NCBI GenBank assembly: GCA_030278955.1
Contig: JAOANR010000015.1
Coordinates: 22,538,626 to 22,602,625, forward strand
DNA from: Hygrophila difformis
Taxonomy: Eukaryota; Streptophyta; Magnoliopsida; Lamiales; Acanthaceae
DNA: 64,000 bases
Direction of reading: 5' to 3'
Shown: in pieces, positions 20,817-29,467 of the stretch
How positions within the stretch are numbered: the first letter of the stretch is position 1
Layout of the letters: the number at the start of each line of letters is the position of its first letter
Notes under the pieces: model-generated
The model's database searches: none
Seen by the model: only the letters and a program-made list of their open reading frames with translations
What the model was told of the DNA's origin: nothing
Position numbers and translations under genes: made by a program

Positions 20817-21177
20817 TGTAACACCCCGGTTTTTGGTAACCCAGGTCGGGATGTCACCGCCACATCTCCCTAGTAAGACACGGTTTCTCCGAGCTTACTA
20901 AAGAGATGCAAGGCTAGGTATTGCAGTATTTAAAAACACTTAAAGCATTCAAAATAGCCCATACAATATAATTCGAAAATAATAATAGCATAGCGCAGCG
21001 GAAATATTTAGTTTAGTACAGTATCGCAGCGGAAAATATAAAAAGGGCCGACATGGCCAAAACACGGGTTAAACAGGCCCGTTCATAATGTAGTCTACGT
21101 ACGAAATTTAAAAGCAAAATGAAAGTTCCCAAAATCCCATGCATGATTCGTGCTCACACAGGCTCATTCCACATATT

Positions 21178-22520
21178 CTGTAAAGGAAGGAATAAAAATG
21201 GTTTTGATCAGCAAAATTGCTGAGTAAGTTAACACATGCATGATCGTAGGGTTTAAAAGCCATAACTTTAATAATTTAACAAAAGCATGATAATAACATA
21301 ATATTTGATTTCATATAATCCATATCATATAGCACAATCTATCTCAGGCTCTATTTAATAACACATATCACATGGTTCAAGATAATAGCCATAATTTAAA
21401 TAAAGCATTTAACTAATTTAATTTGACAACAATATCATTTAATCTAGTTTAATTTAATTTAGAATCCCCATTACATTCCCGATTTGGTATTTCAAAGTTT
21501 CACGATAAAAATCGCGATGTCAACAAGTTTAGCCTGTAGCCCGGCGGCCGCAGCCGTATCAGCCATACCCAGTACCACTCCGGAGCCTCGGGAAACCCAT
21601 ACGGATATTCACGAGAGTGTAGGCTCTAAGTTTCGCCGTTTTGGCAATATCACATTTCAAGTATAGCGCGCGGGGTCACCATCGTCCATTACGGCACGAA
21701 GTGAATCGTTAGGGGGCACCCTGCAGAGCACTCACCCCTAATTTTAATTTATCAAGTTTGTAAGGGGATTTAGTTTTTAAAATCTGCCTTCCATTGTATA
21801 AATTTAGAAACAATATCTCAATTCGTTTCAACCCTAAAGGTTAATTCCATGTTTCAACAAGATTTCAAAATTTCGTTTCGGTAAATCACAGTTTACTCCA
21901 AAATTCGTCTAAAATCAGATTTAATTCCAAAAATTCCAAAATTTCATATCTGACTCGGAAACATCAAGATCTACAACTTTCGTGTTTTAACCTTTTCAAT
22001 CCGAGATACCTAAGTAGGTCAAAAACGCCAATTTTCACATAAGAAGAAATCTGTCCGAGTTTAATACATCACAGATCAAAGATTTCAATTTCTACCATAT
22101 CAATTCAACTCCAAATTTAATGAAATTTGACAGGGATCATCTTAAGACATTTATCTACAACTTTCATGTTCGGCCAAAGATCTAAAACAGCCTAGATCCT
22201 ATGTCAAAAACGTGATCAAGATCATTCCTAAGTTCTGTCCAAGATTTCAAGAACTAGGTTCAAACAGTTCGGTTTCAACGGGTTTTCACATATCAAATCA
22301 ACTCCAAAAATTCTCAAATTTTTACAGTAGCTAGGTCTAAGTCTTATGAACGTTTTTCGTGTTTTAAGTTTTTCCGTTTGAGTTCGTTTTAAGGGTCGGA
22401 AAAATTCACCAAATCTGTTGCGTCGGTAGAAGACAAAAGTGGACAGATTTATGATTCTTGTCAAATCTTTTAGGTTTCGAATGTTTTAAAATCTCCCAAA
22501 ACCATGTAAGGTTAACTTAC
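21178..22520 (-). promoter_or_regulatory. Putative intron, 3' LTR of element 2
   Basis: Donor GTAAGTTAAC (22520-22511). The ten-base complement lies at 21224-21233, with a hairpin of arms CAGCAA and TTGCTG at 21209-21222. The acceptor CCTTTACAG ends at 21178. Length 1,343 bases. Confidence 0.5.
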
Positions 22521-22838
22521 AGTGTCTATGAACGTCGGGAATGTCCAATTCGGAGGCGTGGCTTCCAGATCACCGTTTCTCCTCTCCGTTCCTCGGGTTC
22601 TACGATCTAGATTCGATACGGGGGTGTAGAAAAAAAAAGGAGATGATTAGGATTCGTTTTCGAATCGTTTATTGAATAAAGATTGGACCGAGACTTACCA
22701 CGACTATGGAGATCTGTAGAGAAACTCGTCCAACAGCGTTCGTCTTGGTTTCGTGCCTCCGACGACTCCGGATTTAGGGTTTCGAACGTATAGAATGTTG
22801 TAGGGTTTTGGTAAACTCGTTTGGGGCTCCCAAGGGCT

Positions 22839-22846
22839 TATTTATA
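22839..22846 (-). promoter_or_regulatory. TATA box, 3' LTR of element 2
   Basis: TATAAATA on the minus strand, about 320 bases before the donor; also at 31489-31496 in the other LTR and conserved in LTR-B. Confidence 0.55.
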
Positions 22847-23417
22847 GAATTCTTAGTTCCTAGGGCGTCCACAACCGACCTAGAAGTCTGGAGTCGAGAG
22901 ATGTTCAACCGAAAGTCGAAAAATCCGCGTTCGGGTGAGAGATTCACGCAACAAACAAATCTGTGTGGTGGCGCGGTCGTGGCGCGCTGAAGCCCTTCCA
23001 CCGCGCGGCCACCGCGCCGACTTCGCCTGGACTTCGGCCCGGGCGGGTCGTGCGATCCGTCGTGCTTTTCCGCCTCTCTTTCGGGTTTCTATCCCTCTAT
23101 GCTCCCGAATTCTGATTTCCGGGGTATATTCGGGTTCATACTTTCTCTCTAATTTTATTCCCAGTCTAATTGAATGTTTTGGACTCGAATACTCGAGTTC
23201 ATTAGTGTCGGGTTTTGGTGTTCCATTTATCCATCCTTTTGTTTAATTAAATTCCTTTAATTCCTTTTTAAGTAAAAATCTCATTTCTCATTTTCTTATC
23301 TTTATTTATTTCTTTTATTTGCTGGTTTTGTTTATTTATTTATAGTATTTATTTTATTTATTATTTATTTATTTAATTACTGTTTTATTTTATGTTGGAA
23401 AATTCTCGGGTATTACA

Positions 23418-23637
23418 GTCTACCCTCCTTAAGAATCAACTTCGTCCTCGAAGTTGTGTTTCGGCTTTTCTCGTCTCGTGCTAAGGTCTTGTGTTTGTTT
23501 TATTATGTTGTGACTGAACTTAGAATTAAACTTCTAAGCTGCCTACGTACCCGGTAAAGGGATCAAGCCATAACGTAGTTCAAAAGTTTACAAAAATGCA
23601 CGAAAAATTAGGGGGTATGACATCCTCCCCCCCTTAA
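23418..23637 (-). other. Two polypurine tracts flanking a truncated LTR start
   Basis: On the minus strand, pol is followed by polypurine tract 1 (23637-23623, CTTAAGGGGGGGAGGA). Next comes an LTR start (TGTCATACCCCC, from 23622) that resembles the first ~120 bases of element 1's LTR. Then a GAGGACGAAG segment and polypurine tract 2 (23433-23421, CTTAAGGAGGGTA) abut the real 3' LTR. This reads as a recombinant 3' end. Confidence 0.75.
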
Positions 23638-23642
23638 GATTG

Positions 23643-23662
23643 CAGTTATGTCCCCATAACTG
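23643..23662 (-). promoter_or_regulatory. Stop-codon hairpin of element 2 pol
   Basis: CAGTTATG and CATAACTG arms around a four-base loop, enclosing the stop codon; the counterpart of 16689-16710. Confidence 0.6.
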
Positions 23663-25928
23663 TGTCGGTATATGTTTGGAACAATGTCGGGTATCGTTCC
23701 CTCATATCGGATTCTACTTCCCAAGTTGCCGTCTCACTTTCGTGGTTTGACCAAAGAACCTTGATCATTTTGATGGTTTTGTTCCTCGTTACTCGTTCCT
23801 TAGTATCGAGAATACGCACTGGGACTTCTTCGTAAGTCAAATCTTCATCGAGCTCAATTATCTCCGGTGGAAGTACATGTGTCGGGTCCGGCACATACTT
23901 CTTTAGTTGCGAGACATGGAAGACGTTATGAACTCTATCTAAGTGTGGCGGTAAAGCCAATCGGTAGGCTAGAGTTCCGACTCGTTCTAGAATCTCGTAA
24001 GGTCCTATGTATCGAGGACTTAACTTCCCTCGTTTGCCAAAGCGCATCACCCCCTTCATGGGTGATATCTTTAGCATGACCCTATCTCCCACTTGAAATT
24101 CTAGGTCTCGTCGTCTCACGTCGGCATAACTCTTTTGACGGTCTTGAGCGGCTTTCATCTTCCCTTGGATCACTTTGATTTGTTGAGCCATGTCTTCGAT
24201 AAGTTGTGGTCCCACTACCACGGACTTATCGTTTTCTTCCCAGCTCAAAGGGCTTCGGCACTTTCGTCCATACAATGCCTCGAAAGGTGCCACGCCGATA
24301 CTCGCATGATAACTATTATTATAGGAAAACTCAATCAAGGGTAAATGAGATTCCCAATTTCCTTTGAATTCCAACACGCATGCTCTCAGCATGTCTTCTA
24401 GTGTTTGGATTGTTCTTTCGGTTTGTCCATCCGTCATCGGGTGGAATGCGGTGCTCATTTTGATTTGAGTACCGAGAGCTTTTTGTAACTCCGTCCAGAA
24501 ATGAGAGACAAATCTACTGTCTCTATCGGAAATGATATCATGTGGTACTCCATGTCGTCGTACCACATTATCAATGTAGGCTCGGGCCAATTGGTCCATA
24601 GTCCACGTGTCTTTCATTGGGATAAATATGGCTGTCTTCGTTAGCCTATCCACAATCACCCAAATCTTGTTCATGCCTTTAGGTGATCGGGGTAATCCCG
24701 AGACAAAGTCCATTGAGATGCTATCCCACTTCCATCTTGGAATCTCTAGTGGTTGCATCAATCCTAAGGGTTTATGTCGCACTGCCTTAACCTTTTGGCA
24801 GGTGAGACATCTCGCTACGAAGTTCGCCACTTCCTTCTTCATCCCCGGCCACCAATAGATCTTCTTCAGATCTTTGTATAGCTTGTCACCTCCGGGATGT
24901 ACGGAATATGGCGTGTTGTGCCCTTCCTCCATCAACCTTTGCTTCAACTCGGCACATTTAAGAGGCACACACCATCTACCTTTAAAACGGATGCTTCCAT
25001 CCTCGTGGACAACAAATCCTATCGCCTTTCCTTCAGCAATATACCCTTTTATCTTCTCGAGTTTCGGATCGCCCGGTTGAGCGAGTCGAATCTCGTCTAA
25101 TATTGGAGTTTCTACGACCATGGCATTGACCGTTTCTCTCACTGTGCCAGGATGCACAAGTTCTAACTCCAATCTTGCCAATTCCATGTACAATGCCGGC
25201 GGAATTACCAACGAGTTTGTCACGTGTTGGGTTTTCCGACTTAGGGCATCGGCTACCACATTCGCCTTCCCCTCGTGGTATGCTATCTCTAAATCGTAGT
25301 CTTTGATAAGTTCCAACCACCTTCGCTGTCTCAAATTCAACTCCTTTTGAGTGAATATATATTTCAAGCTCTTGTGGTCGGTGAACATTCGACACTTCCG
25401 CCCATAAAGATAATGTCTCCATATCTTTAGAGCGAAAACGACCGCTGCCAACTCCAGGTCATGTGTCGGATAATTTTCCTCGTGAGGTTTTAGTTGGCGT
25501 GATGCATAGGCTACGACTCTCGAGTCTTGCATCAAAACACAACCTAAACCTTCCTTCGAAGCATCGCTATATACTTCGAAGTCACCATTCTCTGATGGTA
25601 ATGTTAATACGGGTGTGGTTGTGAGTCGTTTCTTCAGCTCTTGAAACGATGTCTCACATGCTGCGGTCCACTCGTATTTTGCTCCTTTCTTAAGTAGCTG
25701 GGTCAAAGGACGTGCAATCCTTGAAAAGTCCTTTACAAATCGTCTGTAATATCCGGCTAATCCAAGGAAACTCCTTATTTCTGTTGGACTTTTCGGAGTT
25801 GCCCATTCAGTTACGGCAGAAACTTTTGCCGGATCCACTGATACTCCATCAGCGGATACTATGTGTCCGAGAAATGCCACTTCTTTCAGCCAGAAGTCAC
25901 ATTTCGACAGCTTGCCGTATAGCTCATC
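23646..25928 (-). CDS. Partial Ty3 pol: RT tail, RNase H, integrase, chromodomain
   Basis: About 760 codons of intact polyprotein; the frame stays open upstream to 26078 but that part is not pol. It begins just after the RT catalytic box, at [20 protein letters not shown], so the YxDD-type core and everything before it (gag, protease) are missing. Next come RNase H ([33 protein letters not shown]), the integrase HHCC zinc finger (HPGGDKLY to CLTCQKVK), the core with catalytic Asp, Asp and Glu ([29 protein letters not shown]) and a C-terminal chromodomain ([18 protein letters not shown]). The chromodomain end suggests a Tekay/Del-type chromovirus. Integrase could act on chromatin in trans; the element cannot reverse-transcribe itself. 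The upstream junction is marked by A-rich sequence at 25949-25981. Confidence 0.9.
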   Translation of the reverse strand, partial: DELYGKLSKCDFWLKEVAFLGHIVSADGVSVDPAKVSAVTEWATPKSPTEIRSFLGLAGYYRRFVKDFSRIARPLTQLLKKGAKYEWTAACETSFQELKKRLTTTPVLTLPSENGDFEVYSDASKEGLGCVLMQDSRVVAYASRQLKPHEENYPTHDLELAAVVFALKIWRHYLYGRKCRMFTDHKSLKYIFTQKELNLRQRRWLELIKDYDLEIAYHEGKANVVADALSRKTQHVTNSLVIPPALYMELARLELELVHPGTVRETVNAMVVETPILDEIRLAQPGDPKLEKIKGYIAEGKAIGFVVHEDGSIRFKGRWCVPLKCAELKQRLMEEGHNTPYSVHPGGDKLYKDLKKIYWWPGMKKEVANFVARCLTCQKVKAVRHKPLGLMQPLEIPRWKWDSISMDFVSGLPRSPKGMNKIWVIVDRLTKTAIFIPMKDTWTMDQLARAYIDNVVRRHGVPHDIISDRDSRFVSHFWTELQKALGTQIKMSTAFHPMTDGQTERTIQTLEDMLRACVLEFKGNWESHLPLIEFSYNNSYHASIGVAPFEALYGRKCRSPLSWEENDKSVVVGPQLIEDMAQQIKVIQGKMKAAQDRQKSYADVRRRDLEFQVGDRVMLKISPMKGVMRFGKRGKLSPRYIGPYEILERVGTLAYRLALPPHLDRVHNVFHVSQLKKYVPDPTHVLPPEIIELDEDLTYEEVPVRILDTKERVTRNKTIKMIKVLWSNHESETATWEVESDMRERYPTLFQTYTDTVMGT

Positions 25929-26055
25929 GAGTAAACAGTAGAAGGTAAAAAAAAATAATAAAAAAAATAAAAAAAAAAAAACAAACTTTGAGGCTCGCGC
26001 GGTGCCCGCGCGGTGGCGCGCGGTGACCGCGCGGCCGTAGCAGTTCGTGTAAAAG

Positions 26056-26076
26056 GGCTCGCGCGGAGCGCGAGCC
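26056..26076 (+). promoter_or_regulatory. GC hairpin in the leader of the antisense gene, element 2
   Basis: The same perfect nine-base stem and GGA loop as at 16066-16086, preceded by GCGCGG repeats from 25997. It lies about 700 bases upstream of the ORF, at the presumed start of a plus-strand transcript and between divergent pol and the antisense gene. Confidence 0.5.
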
Positions 26077-26179
26077 ATTCCGCCCCATTTCCACTTCCGA
26101 GGCTTCTTCTAGTTTTCTCTCAAATTCGTTCTCCCATCCCCCGATTCTCTCGTTCCCGGCCTCGATTTTCCTTTGCAAG

Positions 26180-26774
26180 GTATGCATCTACTACTTCTAC
26201 TTGTCAATTTCAGATTTTATGTCTTGATTAGCCTTAATCTTTGGGCGAATTTCAAAATTAGGGTTTAGAGACAAGAATTGGGGGTTTGTTGTTTTTAGAC
26301 TTAATTTATGCAATTAGCGAGTTTGGGCGATACTTGGTGTTATTTTTGTTGATTAGGAAGTATTTGTGCCACAATGCATGCCTAGTTTGAGGAAGTTTTA
26401 CTAGATTCCATATTTTAAGGAAAGCATGAATTCCCCGATTTGTATTGGTATTGTGGGCATGCGGATGAGTTCGTGGTCGTCGATTTGTGCCCTATTATGA
26501 TGATAAGTTATTGTCTAAGCAATTGTTTTGTTTTGGGGACGTTCCCCATGTGTTTACAAGTAAACTTTGGTCTTGATTTATCGCGCACTCAACGTGTTCG
26601 ACGAAATGTCCCAAGGGGGTTTGGGACTTTTCTAGACATAGTCTTGGTTTGGTTATCCTCTTGATTGCTCGTGTTAGGGCTCCCACTTCATGTCCTCGTG
26701 TTTTCTAGATTATGCTTCGTATAATCGCCGTGTGGGATTTATCCTTACATTTGGTATTGGTTTGATATTTGCAG
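26180..26774 (+). other. 5'-UTR intron of the antisense gene, element 2
   Basis: CAAG followed by GTATGC (donor at 26180) and TATTTGCAG followed by GATG (acceptor ending 26774): 595 bases, ending one base before the ATG. It is positionally equivalent to the 622-base intron of element 1. Confidence 0.6.
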
Positions 26775-26775
26775 G

Positions 26776-28107
26776 ATGCTGCCTTTTCTGTGGATTGTTT
26801 TGGCGTCACTCATGTGTCCCCCGAGGACCAGGAGACGAGTTGCTCAGCGTGATGAGGCTGGTCCTAGCACTGCCGCTCCGGCGATGTCCGATTTTGACGA
26901 GAGCGAGTCTGAGGAGGACGAGGAGCAGCGGGGCCCTAAGCTCAGGGGTCTCCCCGACGAGGTGCGTCCCCGTCGACACGACAGGTATCGGTTCGCTACT
27001 ATGGCCTCTCAGGAGTTCTACTTCGACGAGCTTCGTCGAAACAGGTCTTATGTCCCGGAGAGAGGCATATATCCTCGCCATATGGACGACGACAGGGTTA
27101 GTCCAGTTTTGGATCTTCTTCAGTGGACTGGGCTTGCGCGCCATCCCGAGGGCGTCGCTTCTGGGTACTTAGCTATGGAGGTCATCGCCAACATTGGCGG
27201 TCTCGGGGAGAACAGTGACTTGTCTCAAGTCTGGGTTCGGGGTCGCCATCTAGATTTCAATGCTCGGGCGATCAACGTCTACTTTGGCCTTCCTGACGAC
27301 GGCGTGTTCCGGCCACAGCCTGAGGGTCGTATACCCCCGCCTGCGTGGGGCGTTTTATGCACCCTGACGGCCCCTCTGCTCGAGCATGATCACGAGCTGA
27401 GGTTGACGACGATGGACTCTCCGTGGCGCGAGCTAGCTCAGATATGGTTAGGTCGTGTCCGGCCGATCACCCGGAGCCATATTGTTATAGACCACGTCTA
27501 TGAGACCATCTGCTTTCTCGCCCGAGGTGGTAGGGTGAATGTTGGGGCTTGTATCGCGGACAACCTGAGGGGTATGCGCCGAGGACGAGGAAGCAGGGTG
27601 ATTACCCATGTTCATCTTATTTGCGGCATGTGTGCGGCTCAGGGGATCCGTACGTCACCAGAGACGGATCCTTACGAGCTATCCGCTGGCGGCTATTACC
27701 GTATCCCTAGCTACGCCCCTCGACGCAGTGCTCTTCGACGTGGGGCTCCTCCGGCTGTCCTTCGCCCGGAGCCCAACGGTGATGGTTTGATTTTAGTTGT
27801 TCCTCCTGAGCAGCCACCTCCGCCTCCCGAGGTTCCCCAGCAGGGTGCGGAGATGCCGCAGATAGTTCAGATGCTGCAGGGTATGCAGCTTAGTATGGAC
27901 GCGGGGTTCGCTCGTATGGATGCTGGGTTTGCAGCCGGGCAGGCTCGCTACGACGCTCTGGATGCCAGGATGGACCTGTACCAGGCTCGCATGGATACGA
28001 TCACTACAAGACAGCTGGAGCAGCAGGCCTCCATGACCGACATGTATGCCTACATGCGTCAGATGGACGAGTATATGCGTCGTCAGTTCCCGCCTCCCGA
28101 CCAGTGA
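26776..28107 (+). CDS. Antisense ORF of element 2, 'putative plant transposon protein'-like
   Basis: 443 codons, intact, on the strand opposite to its host element. Layout as in element 1: hydrophobic start (LPFLWIVLASLM), CPPRTRRR, acidic patch, globular region (YLAMEVIANIGG, VWVRGRHLDFNARAINVY, ITRSHIVIDHVYETICF, RVNVGACIADNLRGM, HVHLICGMCAAQGI), Pro-rich linker (PPEQPPPPPEVP) and helical tail with a duplicated RMDAGFA unit ending MRRQFPPPDQ. In one 20-codon stretch compared with element 1 (27241-27300), six codons differ silently and two change the residue, which suggests protein-level constraint. No catalytic motif is recognised. An export-signal reading of the N-terminus is possible, but the second Met (MCPPR) may be the true start. 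Biochemical role unknown. Confidence 0.8.
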   Translation: MLPFLWIVLASLMCPPRTRRRVAQRDEAGPSTAAPAMSDFDESESEEDEEQRGPKLRGLPDEVRPRRHDRYRFATMASQEFYFDELRRNRSYVPERGIYPRHMDDDRVSPVLDLLQWTGLARHPEGVASGYLAMEVIANIGGLGENSDLSQVWVRGRHLDFNARAINVYFGLPDDGVFRPQPEGRIPPPAWGVLCTLTAPLLEHDHELRLTTMDSPWRELAQIWLGRVRPITRSHIVIDHVYETICFLARGGRVNVGACIADNLRGMRRGRGSRVITHVHLICGMCAAQGIRTSPETDPYELSAGGYYRIPSYAPRRSALRRGAPPAVLRPEPNGDGLILVVPPEQPPPPPEVPQQGAEMPQIVQMLQGMQLSMDAGFARMDAGFAAGQARYDALDARMDLYQARMDTITTRQLEQQASMTDMYAYMRQMDEYMRRQFPPPDQ

Positions 28108-28428
28108 TCCTTTGTTTCTGCGTTTCCATCTAGGCTTGCTGTAGTAGTGTTTTATTTAGTTGTTTTCTTATGGACTGTACAAGGATGATCATTGATGTGT
28201 TTTGTTTCGTAGTTTATGTTCCCGTTGTATCCTTGTTGACTGTTTTGACTGTTGTCATTTAGAGAAATTGCGATGAAACTGTTCCAGTTCTCCCCTTTTT
28301 TTTTTTTTTTTATAATGATTTCTGGCTGAAGAATTCAAAAAAAATCAACTTGCGTTTTATTCCTTTAAAAGAAATTTAATACAAGTAATAGGATGCGCAA
28401 AATAAATATACTATCTAGGATAAAGTAT

Positions 28429-29028
28429 CTAAAAGATCTCCGCGTCCTCTGGCAGAGTAGCGGGGTCTTCCATAGGATCATCCTCATCAGAGACCTGGCC
28501 GGTGCCCAAAGGTCCATGAAACACTGGGGATGGTGGATCGACAGCTTCCGGAACTGGGTCCGGTGTCCCCTCCAGATGATTCTCCACGAGGCTCGGGTTT
28601 GGCGATGGGCGGACCATGTGGGGCCAGAGCCCAAGGGTTCCGTAGCGTCCATGGATAAGGCCTGATGGGCTCTCTACTGGGGGTGTTGGGCTTCGTGGTC
28701 CCATCAAGTGGTCTTCCACAGGGCTATATGGTACTACTATATCAGTGAGGTCAAGCAGGTCCGACCCTAGATCCTCAACTCTATCTATCACAGCATCGCT
28801 TCGTTCGGTGAGTTTTTGCACTTGAGTTTCTAAGTCTTTTATGCGATCTTGATCAGCGGCTCTCAAGTTCAGGAAGTGCTGGAGGTCAGCTTCCCTTAAG
28901 TCTCCCATTTGGTGCAGATTTGCCTCCAAGTAAGCTATACGATTTTTCATTTGTTGTATGGTTTGTTGGGTGTCAAGGTGAGCGTTCATCATCTTGATCA
29001 TCAACTGTATCATGTCCTGACTAGCCAT
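28429..29028 (-). CDS. Small coiled-coil protein of element 2
   Basis: 199 residues from ATG 29028, about 425 bases after the primer site. Residues 5-95 are a coiled coil (IQQMKNRIAYLEANLHQM, DRIKDLETQVQKLTERSD). Residues 100-175 are rich in Pro and Ser, with the repeated themes VENHLEG and PSPNP. The tail is acidic: SDEDDPMEDPATLPEDAEIF. It is homologous to the element 1 ORF (132 residues), with which it shares the N-terminal pattern and SDEDDP, and to the broken ORF at 3380-3918. No zinc knuckle. It may be a minimal structural protein replacing gag, or a partner of the antisense-gene product; both are guesses. Confidence 0.75.
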   Translation of the reverse strand: MASQDMIQLMIKMMNAHLDTQQTIQQMKNRIAYLEANLHQMGDLREADLQHFLNLRAADQDRIKDLETQVQKLTERSDAVIDRVEDLGSDLLDLTDIVVPYSPVEDHLMGPRSPTPPVESPSGLIHGRYGTLGLWPHMVRPSPNPSLVENHLEGTPDPVPEAVDPPSPVFHGPLGTGQVSDEDDPMEDPATLPEDAEIF

Positions 29029-29452
29029 CTAGCGCAAGCAAGAGATCTACGTTAATATTCGCCAAGATTCTAGTTCAATTCGTCCAGATTCTAAGTTCGA
29101 GTTTCCAAGATTCTAAGTTCAAGTTTCGCCAAGATGCTAAGTTCAAGTTTCGCAAAGATTCTAAGTTCGAGTTTCGCAAAGATTCTAAGTTCATGGCAGA
29201 GATGCAACATGCATATGCAAATGATAGTTCCCCCCAATAATAATTTAATGCACTATATATATTTTTCCCATGGGTTTTAAAATAAAATTTCTCCATGGAA
29301 ATAAAAATTTAAAATTTAAAATAATAGTCAAAATATTAATAATAGTTTAAAAATAATAATGGTTTTAAAATAATAGTTTAAAAATAATAATGGTTTAAAT
29401 AACAGTTTAAAAATAGTAATGGTTTAAAAATAATAGTTTCAAAAATAGCCGG

Positions 29453-29464
29453 GCTCTGATACCA
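29453..29464 (-). other. Primer-binding site of element 2
   Basis: Complement of TGGTATCAGAGC, three bases from the 5' LTR at 29468. Confidence 0.9.
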
Positions 29465-29467
29465 ACT

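Larger units (their letters stand above)
20817..23417 (-). repeat. 3' LTR of element 2
   Basis: Runs from TGTAAC (20817) to TATTACA (23417). It has a TATA box at 22839-22846, GCGCGG block 22975-23010, donor at 22520 and acceptor at 21178. A CTCG/CGAG inverted repeat lies at 21587-21615 around a loop shared with LTR-B and the old LTR. Confidence 0.9.

Noticed and set aside
25929..26187. N-terminal extension of the element 2 polyprotein upstream of the RT tail
   Set aside because: Poly-Phe and Arg/Ala-rich text from A-rich and GC-rich leader DNA; not pol, so I start the annotation at 25928.
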